Part shown: positions 22,480 to 32,952 of the stretch, one piece after another
Numbering within the stretch: the first letter of the stretch is position 1
Layout of the letters: each line of letters opens with the position of its first letter
Origin: Coccinella septempunctata
Taxonomy: Eukaryota > Arthropoda > Insecta > Coleoptera > Coccinellidae
Assembly (NCBI RefSeq): GCF_907165205.1
Contig: NC_058192.1
Coordinates: 36,918,001 to 36,982,000, forward strand
Reading direction: 5' to 3'
Length of the DNA: 64,000 nucleotides
Translations under genes and position numbers: made by a program
Notes under the pieces: generated by a model
Databases searched by the model: none
Told to the model about the DNA's origin: nothing
What the model saw: only the letters and a program-made list of their open reading frames with translations

Positions 22480-23539
22480 GAAGCGATTTTCGATGATCAA
22501 TATTTGTTTTTGTTCTGTAATCCCGAAATATAAAAGGCATCTCTCGTATTTTGATAGAAAATCTGCGAATAGTACGAATGTAATGTTATAAAAAAATTTC
22601 TTCAAATCATATGGAAGCAGGGAGTATTAATTCAACTCACATTTGAAACAATATTCAATGAATCGAATTCCCAGGCTCGGAAACCTCATGTATATTTCGA
22701 AGCAAAACCGGATGCTTTCACATGTTGCCTTTGAATGTTAAGGGACTAATATTACATTTCCGGTAGTACTGTAGTATATTGGATGGTATGTGTTTGGACC
22801 TCGGTTTGGACCATCTAACGATTCAATTTCCAAACAGCCTGATGGGAGGTAAAAGGCTAGCAGAAATTTTTCGTGTTCTGGGTAGATTTGAAAGTTCTGG
22901 AGTGAGTTCCTGATACAAATTTTCAATAGTTCTGGGAGATATCTCTTTCGATAAAAAAAAATTAGACATATTTCAGTTCTGATTAGCGCTAGGCGAGCTC
23001 TACAAAATATGTCAAAAGACGAAAAAACGAAACTTTCCCATTTATCGACTAAAAAACTGTCAGAAATTTCAAAAGCAATGTGTCCTCATGCCGTCTGTGT
23101 GTGCGCAAATCTCAGAAGAGTTCTAAGTTGCGCTAGGTACATAGTTCAAAAAAATATATCAAAAGAGTTCAATTCAAAAAACGAAACTTTTCAATTTATC
23201 ACCTATACCTAATTAAGGTCAAAAATTCGAAAAACCAATATTTCATCTGTTGGCAAAAATCTCGGCAAAAATTAATCTCAAAACAGTTCTGTTGAGAGTT
23301 CTGAGTAGCTTTCGGCGAGTTCTACAAAATACACTGAAGTGTTTTTCTGTGTCTCAGCGTGACGATTAGCTCGTATAGCACAAAATTATTTGCAAAATGA
23401 AAATATGTGTTAAATCAAAAATTTTTGGTTTTTTCGATTAAACTTTCTTGACATATTATGTAGAACTCACCGAGCGGTAGTCAGAACTTCCATCAGAACT
23501 CTTCTGAGATTAATTTTCACGAACATATCTACGAAATCC
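22480..23539. other. non-coding stretch with dispersed GTTCT-rich repeats
   Basis: Related segments around 22975-23050, 23100-23200 and 23224-23330 share GAGTTCTGAGT, GCTAGG, ACAAAATATGTCAAAAGA and CGAAACTTT pieces with each other and with 21015-21100. A minus-strand frame of about 60 codons at 22738-22926 is protein-like in composition but was not recognised. Confidence 0.4.
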
Positions 23540-23745
23540 CAGTGTGAAAGCAGCCACAAGTTCCAGCCACGCGTTTGCCTCGGCGCCTCAGTGAAGCGTT
23601 CGGTCCTCTCGCGGTGTATCTTGATTCGTAATCAAGAATGGTACGGGATTGACATTGAAAAGTGGAAATGAAAATGACGTTATCGGAAAGGGGTGAGGGT
23701 ACTAAGTATCTACAACCATTCTCAACTATTTCTAGGAATATATTC
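23540..23745. repeat. inverted repeat partner of 33485-33690
   Basis: The segment running from GCAGCCACAAGTTCCAGCC through GTACGGGATTGACATTGAAA to CAACCATT is the reverse complement of 33485-33690 with modest divergence. Both copies lie next to the same minisatellite type (25376-26450 and 33120-33430). Confidence 0.8.
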
Positions 23746-23754
23746 TATTTTTTT

Positions 23755-25375
23755 TTGTTGCAGGGGGAAAATCTGCAAAACAGACGAACACACCCTCTCC
23801 TGAGGGGGAACAGTGTGGGGATTCTCACTAAAAACTAAAAACCCTTAACTGCTTCTTCATAGGTTCCGGGCATTTTGCCTATTAACCAGTTGACTCTTAT
23901 GGTTTCTGGACTCTCACACAATCATAGTCGTGTTGATAGTTGTATGCTGCCTATAGCTTTTATAGGTTAAGCTCTTCTTCGGTTACTTAAAATCCTTAAC
24001 TGATCTCTCGGTCTTCGGTGGTAGGTTTTTGACCTTCTAGCTTCTTCTGTTGGATCATAGTCGACTAATCTTCGTGGTTCCTCATTTGGATGTTGTTTGG
24101 CTTTGTCGAATATCCTTTCCGCCTTTCTCTTCATAAATTCTGTAACTGGTTCCCATTCCAAGTCCTTGTAGATTTGTTTGTTCCTAACAAACCAGGGTAC
24201 GTCCATCGCCATTCTAAGGAGTTTATTCTCAGTGGCCTGTATTCTCTTGATGTGGGTCTTGGCTGCGAAGCCCCATGCCGCCGATCCATTTGTGAGTTGT
24301 GGTCGCGCGATAGTTTTAATCATCGTCAACTTGATGTTCTTATTCATATGACTTCTTCTGCCTATGAGTGGATAAAGTTTACTCATTGCGGCTTTTGTTT
24401 TATCAACGGCACATTTGATGTGGTTTTTTCCATGTAAGTCCTCTGTCAAGCTTCACTCCTAGGTATGTTGCTTCATTTTTCCATTCAACCTCTTCTCCAT
24501 CAACTTCAAGGTTTTCTTCCATTGATTTAGATTTTCCATTTGATGCACCATTTGAGTAATTCATCTATGGCTTCCTGCAGTCTCCGGTGTATGATCTCTG
24601 GGCGTCGATGTCTGAATGCTATTCCTGTGTCATCTGCGTACAAGGTGAGCATATTTCTAGCATTCTTCGGGACATCATAAACGTATATCACGTAAAGCAG
24701 AGGTCCAAGTACCGATCCTGGAGGCACTCCAGCTTCCAATTGTCTGCTTTGAGAGGTTGCTCCATCTATCTTCACATAAAAGTTTCTATTCCTCAGATAG
24801 TTCCTTACTCGGTTCCTTATAATCTTGCATAGCTTGGTCGAATATCCTGCTTTTTTCATCTTGTAGATTAGGCCTTCGAGCCATACTCTATCAAAAGCTC
24901 TCTCGATATCCATCAGAACTAATCCTGTGGCCTGTTTGGTCTGCATTCCTTCGGTGACGTATTCTATGAGCCGTAGTAATTGGAGTTCAGTCGAATGTTC
25001 TCGTCGAAATCCAAATTGTTCGGGTGGAATTATCTTCAACATTTCTGTTTCCTCATTCAGTCTTTTAGCGATAACCCTCTCGACGATTTTCCCTAGTGCT
25101 GATAGTAGGCTGATTGGTCTATAATTTTGAGGAAATTTCCGTTCCTTTCCAGGCTTGTTGAAATCTATCATTTGTGCAGTTTTCCATCTCTTTGGGTAGT
25201 ATTCGGTCCTCATCACTCCGTTTGTAATATTCATCAAGGCTGCTATTCCTTTTCTAGGCAATTTCTTCAACATATAATTCGTTATCCTATCTTTTCCCGG
25301 TGCTTTTCTCTGTTTTTCAGTTTCATTATGATCTCTTTGATTTCTCTTGGTGAAGCCGGTTTTGGAATGATATTC
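23755..25375 (-). pseudogene. jockey-clade-like LINE, 5'-truncated reverse transcriptase
   Basis: This minus-strand non-LTR retrotransposon copies itself by target-primed reverse transcription. The frame near 25330-25260 reads APGKDRITNYMLKKLPRKGI. The 248-codon frame 25273-24527 includes QNYRPISLLSALGKIVERVI, LMDIERAFDRVW, a GVPPGSVLGPLL block and the catalytic YADDT. After frameshifts near 24450-24530 (where SKSMEENLEVDGEEVEWK and NEATYLGVKLD are read), 24449-23967 carries the post-RT region (IARPQLTNGSAAWGF and a basic tail). About 200 bp of 3' UTR follows. Endonuclease and ORF1 are missing, cut at about 25376 by a minisatellite. A glutamine-to-proline change in the usual GVPQGS block is visible. 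Confidence 0.85.
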
Positions 25376-26450
25376 TATTTACTATACTCTTCAAGACCTA
25401 TATACCCGCTGATTTTGTCGGGCACGAATTCACCGCCCATCACACCCGAGATCACACCCCTCCTCTGTTTCGGATCAAGTTTTGATGAATGGGGTACAAT
25501 TGAGATATTTTAATTTTTTTTTAGTGAATATATTCTCTTTGAGATGCTCTTCAAGATGTATATTGCCCCTGATTTTGTCAGGCACGAATTCACCCCTCAC
25601 TACCCCCAACTTGCGTGTCGCGTAAAATTGAGATATTTTAATTTTTTTTTTCAGTGAATATATTCTATTTACTATGCTCTTCAAGACTTATATACCCGCT
25701 GATTTTGTAGGGCACGAATTCACCCCCCATCACACCTCTTTTCTGTTTCAAACCAAGTTCTGATGAATAGGGTAAAATTGAGATATTTTAAATTTTTTCA
25801 GTGAATATATTCTGTTTGAGATATTCTTCAAAATCCATATAGCCCCCGATTTTGTGGGGTACGAATTAACCCCCCATTGCCCGACAAAATCAGGGGCTAT
25901 ATAGATCTTGAAGAACATCTCAAAGAGAATATATTCATTGCCCCCGATTTTGTCGGGTACGAATTAACCCACCATGCCCGACAAAATCAGGGGCTATATA
26001 GATCTAGAAGAACATCTCAAAGAGAATATATTCATTGCCCCCGATTTTCACGGGTACGAATTAACCCACCATGCCCGACAAAATCAGGGGCTATATAGAT
26101 CTAGAAGAACATCTCAAAGAGAATATATTCACTGAAAAAAAAATTAAAATATCTCAATTTAACCCAATTCATCATAACTTGGTCCGAAACAGTGGAGGGG
26201 TGTGAATTCGTGCCCTACAAAATCAGCGGGTCTTGAAGAGCATTGTAAGTAGAATATATTCACTGAAAAAAAAAAAATTGAAATATCTCAATTTTACCCG
26301 ACTTAGCATAATTTTTTGGAAACACAAGTTGGGGATAGTGGGGGTGAATTCGTGCCCGACAAAATCAGGTGGTATAGGTATATGTCTTGAAAAGCATAGT
26401 GAATAGAATATATTCATTGAAAAAAAATTCAAATATCTCAATGGAGAATG
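25376..26450. repeat. mixed-orientation minisatellite (units of about 95-160 bp)
   Basis: Units contain GATTTTGTCGGGCACGAATT, GTGAATATATTCT and GAGATATTTTAATTTTTTT. GATTTTGT recurs at 25411, 25571, 25701 and 25848. After that the same unit appears in alternating orientations with a 94-97-bp period (CCCGACAAAATCAGGGGC facing GCCCCCGATTTTGTCGGG). Related copies lie at 33120-33430. Confidence 0.85.
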
Positions 26451-27256
26451 CTCATAAGTACGCAAAATAGATTGAAACTTCGTCAGAGTATAGCATATAT
26501 GTATATAAACACATTAGTTCTTGTTTCAGTAAAAAAAAACTGGTAGTTTGGATTTTACAGCCCCGTGAATATTCAATCCCTGACAGGAACGGTAAGCCTT
26601 TATGTGACGTCATGATGCAACACTTCGCGCGCTGACTACTGTACCAAGCCGCAGTTTTGAACATTATGAACACACTTCTTTCCATAGTGGATTGTTTAGT
26701 CGTTTAGTGTGTTCTGCTTTGTATTCACATTATTTAAACTGATGCTATCCAAGTTTATATTCAATACCATGGATGAAGGATTTGAAAAGGGGCAATCAGA
26801 TAATATACCTAAGATAGACTAAAACGGGGTCTTAGTTGAGAAAAATGATAATATTCTTCTCCAATTTTTTTCTCTGAAAATACAGACCTAGAGTTGACAT
26901 CAAAACTTCTGTATCATAGCATTTCACGAAATCATTTTACAGAATATATAGAAAGTTGTTTACTAGAACCTAAACGATGTATATAAACAGAGATTTTCAC
27001 TCGGATAGAATAGCAGGCAAAGCTACTATATATTAATATGCCTTAATACTTGTACCTCGATTTGTACTTATAACTTACTGCCTATAAAATATACAATATA
27101 CAAAGGATGACGGAAATAAGTCTGCTTCAAGTTGAATATTACGTATAAGATATTAGCAAAGCGGAGATTTTATTGATATCCACGTACTAGTACATCAGTT
27201 GAATGCAAACAGGGTTAAAATATAAGTATACTTATGTATATGATAAATTGTCATTG
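26451..27256. other. non-coding stretch
   Basis: No repeat or gene recognised. At 26769 an ATG in good context (ACCATGG) opens only 17 codons; it could be a small upstream frame or a chance occurrence. Confidence 0.35.
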
Positions 27257-27842
27257 TACAGGGTGTTCCAAATCCGATGTCCAGTGAGGGAATCTCGGAG
27301 ACTAAAAGAGCTAGACCTAAACCGATGACACGTTTCCGAGCTTTTTTTCAGAAAAATCAAAGAGCGGTGAAAACTGTAGCCTCATACGATCCTTCGATTT
27401 TGAGTTATTTGCAAAAATTGAGATTTTACGATTTCGAAAAGTTCTCATCACTTTTTTGTCTTTGAAGTTAATGATCCGAAACTTGAACCTTCTTAGGAAC
27501 TTTTATACGTTTAATTTAGTGACTTTCTTCCAATTCGAAAATAACAAAAAATTGAAGTTCGCCTAACGATTCGAAATGAAAAAATATTTTGAGCTCGTCA
27601 GTGGATTCTACGTAAAAAAGTGCCAGTAGGAAGTTCAAGTTTCTGATCTGTAACTTCAAAGACAAAAATTTATGAGAACTTTTCGAAATCGTTGAAATCT
27701 TATTTTCTGCTAAAAACTCAAAAACGAAGGATCGTATGAGGAGACGGTTTTCACCATTCTTTGTTTCTCTGAAAAAGAGCTGTATCATCGGTTATGCTGT
27801 AGCTATTCTAGTTTCTGAGATCTCCTCACTGTACACCCTGTA
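27257..27842. mobile_element. 586-bp MITE forming a near full-length hairpin
   Basis: The ends TACAGGGTGTTCC and, reversed, TACAGGGTGTACAG are terminal inverted repeats. Pairing continues through the arms (GACTAAAAGAGCTAG with CTAGCTATTCTAGTTTC in reverse; GATTTCGAAAAGTTCTCAT with its complement near 27685). The loop lies around 27490-27600. It is non-coding. The TACAGGGTG tip recurs in several other elements in the window. Confidence 0.85.
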
Positions 27843-28293
27843 CTTACGTCAAAATGATCTTCGCAATAATGCAAAATCTGCCAATGTCTTCAAGAACAGA
27901 TTCGACAGATGAAAGGCTCTACAATCGCGTCGATAACCTTCAGCGACTTATCTGTGTCGGGCGAATCCAAGTGACAAACAACTCTGAGAATAAAAATTTT
28001 GCTATGTTGGGCGTTGCTCATAATGAATGTTTTTTTTTTTTGCTTTTTTTGTTGAGTTTATTGGTTTAGCCTCTACACTTTATGTGAATAAATAAATGAA
28101 TAAGAAAAAATAAATAAATATATGTTGCTCTTAGCTTCAAGCGGATCCAACCTCTTCATAGATTTTATCCATTTTCATCGCATTTTGACATCCAAATGGA
28201 CCAAAAAAAGGACTTTCGATGCATAAATCGTTGTATTCTTACATTTCTCGTATTCGGATTAGACATTTCCAATAGTAAGTGTGTCATCTCCTT
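27843..28293. other. non-coding stretch
   Basis: Holds T-rich and AATAAA-type tracts (28028-28115). Nothing else was recognised. Confidence 0.4.
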
Positions 28294-28802
28294 ATGGGTA
28301 CCACTCATGAGGCGTTTTCTCGGGGGTTTGGGTAGGCAGCATCGAGGAATGCCGATCAGAAATCCCCGTGTGTGGCCGACCAGCTCCAACTTTCAGCATC
28401 CTCAACATCTGGGGATTCATTGTACTCGGGCGACCAATTTCAAGTTGCTGAAAGATACACTAGAAGTGGGCTTCCTAGTCCCGAATGGAAGTCCCGTCTG
28501 TGCCCGCCCTAGAATCCGATCGCCAGAGGGATTATATAAGGCCTGTTTTGGTTCGCTTTTAGGATGGTTCCAGAACGGTTCAAAACAGTCGCATATTTAT
28601 TTATTCAGCGTAAGCTCGCGCGTAGCATGCGTGTAGCTTCCCACACCATTGCTGCTCCACTACTTTGAACCGATTCAGAACCGCCTCAAGTGCGAACCAA
28701 AACAAAGTTCTTGGATTATATTAGTGTTCTGTGATGGGATCCTTCGGCATCGATGCTCTCTACCTGAAACCCCCGAGAAAACGCCTTGTGAGTAGTACCC
28801 AT
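28294..28802. mobile_element. 509-bp non-coding element with ATGGGTACCACTCA terminal repeats
   Basis: The left end reads ATGGGTACCACTCATGAGG and CGTTTTCTCGGGGGTTT; the right end is its complement with few changes. A second internal inverted pair (TTTGGTTCGCTTTTAGGATG near 28547 against its complement near 28700) extends the hairpin. It is the same family as 36362-36651. Confidence 0.8.
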
Positions 28803-28854
28803 TATGATTCGTACGAGAGCGCGTTACGTACTGCACTACACCTTTTCCAAGTGT

Positions 28855-29040
28855 ATTTCAGAAATCGTCAACTGTATTTCAGATTAGTCAATTCGATTTC
28901 AGAAAGCGTCAATTGTATTTCAGATTTGTCAATTCAATTTCAGAAAACATCAAATGTAATTCAGATTAGTCAATTGAATTTCAGAAATCGTCAATTGTAA
29001 TTCAGATTGAAGTATATGTATTTCAGAAACGGTCATTTAT
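28855..29040 (+). repeat. left subterminal repeat array of the RING transposon
   Basis: Tandem 20-21-bp units alternate as TGTATTTCAGATTAGTCAAT and TCGATTTCAGAAAGCGTCAA, all sharing ATTTCAGA and GTCAA. They probably bind the transposase; this is inferred from position only. Confidence 0.85.
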
Positions 29041-29150
29041 GATTCAGAAAGTACATAGAGATGTAAAAAAGGATGACTTATGTAGATGTCAGGTGATTTT
29101 GAGAAAAAGTCAGATTAAGTCACGATCACCTAAGTTTTCAATTTTCAATA

Positions 29151-30221
29151 ATGAATTTGAAAGACCACTGTGCAATATGTCTTATTCCCATGTTGAGAAA
29201 AGCAGTTATAAAATTGCATCCGTGCCAACATTATTTGCACCAAAAGTGTTTTCTACCGATCAATACAACTTGCCCTATTTGCCGTACATCAGTGATAAAT
29301 TTTGATAATATCCAAAGGAAAAATTATAAAAAAAACACACGAGAAGACCGTCAAAGAATTGTAAATTGTGCTAATAAAGGCGAAGATTGGGTGAGTTTAA
29401 CGAGAACATTGGGCGTGGAATACAAGACGGCATATCATTGGATTCGTTCTGGACGCGTTGACATGAGGAAAAAAGGTGGAATAAAACCTACAACACTCAC
29501 TGAGGAAGAAATTAACACAATCATTCTATGGGTAGAGGAAGATTCTTCCATAACCCTCAAACAAATGAAAACCAAAATAATGCAACATTTTCAAAAGGAT
29601 GTTTGTACATCAACAATCGGCAATTATTTAGAGGGAAAGCTTTTCACTCCCAAACAAGTTCATTATGAGGTGACAAACATGAATGTAATAGAAAATAAGA
29701 GGAGACGGGCTGAATATGTACAGTCTTTGAATTCATATATCCAGCAAGGAAAACAAGTTGTGTGGATGGACGAAACCAATTTCAATTTGTTCTGTAGAAG
29801 ATCAAGAGGACGGTCCCGAGCTGGTACAAGAGCGATTCAATATCTTCCAGCGTCAAGGGGCCCAAATGTCCATTTGATTGGGACAATGTCTGCTGCTGGT
29901 ATAGTTGCCATGGAGAAACGTAGAGGTTCATTCACTGCGGACTCAGCAAATGAATGGGTGGTGACTTTATTGCAGCAGTGGCAAGATTTGGGAAACCACT
30001 TAGAAGATTTAGTTATCGTCTGTGATAATGCTCCATGCCATTCGAGATTGGAGACTGTAGTAAACCCTACACCAGCAATACTGCTGCGACTGAGCCCTTA
30101 TTCTCCTATGCTGAACCCCATTGAAATTGTATGGTCGAAGATCAAGACCTATGTAAAAACACACCTAAGAATTCCCAACTGTGTGCCACCGAGAGTTCTT
30201 GAACAAAGACTCATATATCTA
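29151..30221 (+). CDS. RING-H2/DDE transposase, main segment (codons 1-357)
   Basis: An ATG at 29151 opens 357 codons up to the TA where a MITE is inserted. Residues 7-44 form a RING-H2 finger: C7-x2-C10-x14-C25-x-H27-x2-H30-x2-C33-x7-C41-x2-C44. Such fingers usually recruit ubiquitin-conjugating enzymes. Residues about 60-175 hold helix-turn-helix DNA-binding segments (WVSLTRTLGVEYKTAYHWI; KIMQHFQKDVCTSTIGNYL). The catalytic domain has D207 (VVWMDETNFN), D292 (VIVCDNAPCHS) and E325 (SPMLNPIEIVWSK), spaced 84 and 32 residues apart, so DD32E of DDE_3/IS630 type. The frame runs on into the MITE to 30332 with a repeat-encoded tail that is not authentic. The true end is at 30997-31119. Confidence 0.85.
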
Positions 30222-30994
30222 CACCATTTCCAAATGTATTTCAGAAATCGTCAATTTTATTTCAGAAATCGTCAATTGTATTTCAGATTAGTCAATTCGA
30301 TTTCAGAAAGCGTCAATTGTATTTCAGATTAGTCAATTCGATTTCAGAAAGTGTCAATTGTATTTCAGATAAGTCAATTCAATTTCAGAAAGCGTCGATT
30401 GTATTTCAGATTAGTCAATTCAATTTCAGAAAATATCAATTGCATTTCAGAAAACATCACTTGTAATTCTAATTCGAAATTACACACATTTCATATAGGT
30501 TACAGAAATGGTTATTGGAAATACGGTTTATCCTCTTGAATCCAGAGATCAGACTGAAAGTGAGATAACTGTGATATTTGGAAATTTGGTTTAATGTAAT
30601 GTGAAAAACATTACAGAAGTTCTTTGAAAAACCGTTAGATCTTTTTTTGGAAGACATTTTAGGGGTTCGTGATTTCGTGAATGAGTCATGGAGCATGGAG
30701 GGATTGCTACATAAGTCATCCTTTTTTACATCTCTTTGTACTTTCTGAATCATAAATGACCGTTTCTGAAATACATATACTTCAATCTGAATTACAATTG
30801 ACGATTTCTGAAATTCAATTGACTAATCTGAATTACATTTGATGTTTTCTGAAATTGAATTGACTAATCTGAAATACAATTGACGCTTTCTGAAATCGAA
30901 TTGACTAATCTGAAATACAATTGACGCTTTCTGAAATCGAATTGACTAATCTGAAATACAGTTGACGATTTCTGAAATACACTTGGAAAAGGTG
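30222..30994 (-). mobile_element. 773-bp MITE of the same family inserted in the transposase gene
   Basis: It is flanked by TA on both sides (30220-30221 and 30995-30996). Its left part (30222 to about 30720) is the reverse complement of the host element's right end (about 32410-32952). Its right part (about 30705-30994) is the reverse complement of the host's left end (28839-29100). It is therefore an internally deleted copy of the RING transposon inserted in opposite orientation. Confidence 0.9.
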
Positions 30995-30996
30995 TA

Positions 30997-31119
30997 GAAA
31001 ATATAATTGACCAGGCTAAGGAAACAATCGTTGGAGGTGATTGTGCTCGAGCAGCGCAGCATAGCACTGCCTTTCATGCAGCTGCTATTGCCATGGAAGA
31101 TATGCCTGTAGGAAGTTAG
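30997..31119 (+). CDS. RING/DDE transposase, C-terminal segment (codons 358-397)
   Basis: Immediately after the right TA of the MITE, 40 codons remain in phase with codon 357 and end at a TAG (31117-31119). The segment includes ENIIDQAKETIV and TAFHAAAIAMEDMPVGS. Joining 29151-30221 to 30997-31119 gives 397 codons without any stop or frameshift, so the MITE is the only inactivating change seen. A polyadenylation signal AATAAA lies at 31186-31191. Confidence 0.8.
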   Translation, partial: ENIIDQAKETIVGGDCARAAQHSTAFHAAAIAMEDMPVGS

Positions 31120-31196
31120 ATATTTTTATGTAGTTAAGAGTTATTCGTTTTATTGTTTGACTGTTTCACCATTTCCAAGTGAATTAATAAAGATTA

Positions 31197-31531
31197 TACA
31201 GGGTTTTTCATGAGTCGTTGGCCATAGTAAATGCAGGTCATCCAGGCCTTTCAGAAAAGTTGCTAGTCTTGTATCCTCATAGAATGGAAATCTAGGTCCT
31301 GAACAAGTTATCATGCACTATTTCTTTCTCTCCGTACATTTCTTCCAATTCCAAATACAAATTACTCTCGTTCACGTGGAGATCACGTATAAAATGTGAA
31401 AATTGGAGATTGTCTGCATTAGAATTATTAGCGGATAAGCACAGCTGTGTACTCATAAACCCACCAAAATTAAAAAAAAAACACCTGTATTGAAAAACCA
31501 TATTTCTTTTTTTAAGTTTCAACACCCTGTA
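31197..31531. mobile_element. 335-bp insertion with TACAGGGT tips
   Basis: It starts TACAGGGTTTTTCATGAGTC and ends CAACACCCTGTA. The first 90 bp (GAGTCGTTGGCCATAG, TCCAGGCCTTTCAGAAAAG) match the reversed copy ending at 37733, so it is a relative of the 37300-37733 element. Confidence 0.65.
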
Positions 31532-32122
31532 TCTCATGAGAAATGCAGCAGAGACCAATAGTACATAGGAACTCTGTCTGTTCCATGAAATCGTCTGAGC
31601 ACCGAATTTACGGAACCTTATTCTGAAACACGACGGGCTGTCTTAGTTAACTCCCCCCATAATATATGAGTCTTATTTTTGGTAGAGGTACTCTGCAGGG
31701 TCCAAGGTATCTCCCATTATATTAAACTAAAACGCTCGAGCCACTCCCGAATTTCCCTCTACACTCCCCAACTATGACCGGAAAGCCACTCTACATAATC
31801 ACTATCCCAAGCGCATCATGACAAGTCTTCATACAATAAGAATAATATTCACATTATATTTGTGTAGCTACATATGTACAAAATTATTCAATTTCTACAA
31901 TTGTAGCCATTCGCATTTTGATACCGAATTAAGTTGGACTTGTACATAGTTACAGGTAGATCACTTGTAACTTGTACATATGTATGTATGTCGAGATGTA
32001 TGTAGACTTGTTACACTTGTATGGTTTGTGTTATAGGCCCCAGTTGTAATTCAGATTTAATGATTTGTAATTCAGAAAGTACGAATATCATTCAAATTAC
32101 ATAGAAATGTGAAAAAGTGTGA
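31532..32122. other. non-coding part of the RING transposon
   Basis: No coding was recognised. From about 32041 the sequence (GTAATTCAG units, then CAGAAAGTAC and ACATAGAAATGTGAAAAAG) resembles the inner edge of the left array (29030-29070), suggesting an additional partial end. Confidence 0.4.
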
Positions 32123-32338
32123 GTTAAAAAAAAGAAATTTTCTTCAGAACGTTGGCAAGCTTTCAATGAAGATTTGAAAAAAGAGCTACATTTTGTCCAA
32201 ATTCCCGCAATCACTGTTAAAACACTGAACTCATGGAATCTGATGTCAATGATACTGAATTCACGCGTTACGCGAGCAGTTGAAGAAGGCCTATACTGTT
32301 GCGTTATTTCTCTTTTCAATAATTGTATTCATGATTGA
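32123..32338 (+). CDS. small open frame in the RING transposon, unknown
   Basis: An open frame of 71 codons without its own early ATG. A strong acceptor-like TTTTCTTCAG ends at 32147, so it could be a terminal exon (ERWQAFNEDLKKELHF, then VQIPAITVKTLNSWN and so on). It lies downstream of the transposase and upstream of the right array. It was not recognised as any known domain. It could be a second element protein, a captured host exon or chance. Confidence 0.25.
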   Translation, partial: VKKKKFSSERWQAFNEDLKKELHFVQIPAITVKTLNSWNLMSMILNSRVTRAVEEGLYCCVISLFNNCIHD

Positions 32339-32655
32339 ATGTAGGAACTGCTTTAATCTTATTATTCGTTCGTTTCTTCGTTCAATTTGTGAAGATTACC
32401 ATCAATAACTACCAGAAGCAATCCCTCCATGCTCGATGACTCATTCACGAAATCACGAACCCCTAAAATGTCTTCCAAAAAAAGATCTAACGGTTTTTCA
32501 AAGAACTTCAGTAATGTTTATTACATTACATTAAACCGAATTTCCAAATATCACAGTTATCTCACTTTCAGTCTGATCTCAGGATTCAAGAGGATAAACC
32601 GTATTTCCAATAACCATTTCTGTAACCTATATGAAATGTGTGTAATTTCGAATTA

Positions 32656-32952
32656 GGATTTCCGAAATACAATTGACGATTTCTGAAATTAAATTGACTG
32701 ATCTGAATTACAAGTGATGTTTTCTGAAATGCAATTGATATTTTCTGAAATTGAATTGACTAATCTGAAATACAATTGACGCTTTCTGAAATTAAATTGA
32801 CTAATCTGAAATACAATTGGCACTTTCTGAAATCGAATTGACTAATCTGAAATACAATTGACGCTTTCTGAAATCGAATTGACTAATCTGAAATACAATT
32901 GACGATTTCTGAAATAAAATTGACGATTTCTGAAATACATTTGGAAATGGTG
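32656..32952 (-). repeat. right subterminal repeat array of the RING transposon
   Basis: Reverse-orientation units (TTTCTGAAATCGAATTGACT, AATCTGAAATACAATTGACG) end at the tip CATTTGGAAATGGTG next to TA. It mirrors 30222-30480 of the MITE. Confidence 0.85.

Larger units (their letters stand above)
28839..32952 (+). mobile_element. TA-flanked transposon encoding a RING-finger DDE transposase
   Basis: TA dinucleotides (28837-28838 and 32953-32954) flank tips CACCTTTTCCAAGTG and CATTTGGAAATGGTG, which are inverted repeats with a few differences. Long subterminal arrays of about 20-bp units lie inside each tip. The plus-strand transposase occupies 29151-31119, interrupted by a MITE (30222-30994) made of the reversed ends of this same element. 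A further insertion (31197-31531) and about 900 bp of unassigned sequence precede the right array. TA duplication and the DD-E signature place it in the IS630/Tc1/mariner superfamily in the broad sense. Confidence 0.8.

Noticed and set aside
24090..25513. Plus-strand frames across the 24-25.5 kb region
   Set aside because: They are antisense to a clear LINE reverse transcriptase on the minus strand.
25877..26098. A 73-codon frame with repeated peptide in the minisatellite
   Set aside because: It is a by-product of the tandem unit; the peptide changes frame between units.
28196..28636. A 146-codon plus-strand open frame as a gene
   Set aside because: It lies mostly within the 28294-28802 hairpin element and has no recognisable domain; it is explained by the element's G+C-rich inverted repeats.
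30222..30332. The extra 36 residues at the end of the RING transposase frame as a real C-terminus
   Set aside because: They are encoded by the inserted MITE's subterminal repeats; the authentic in-phase end is found just past the insert at 30997-31119.
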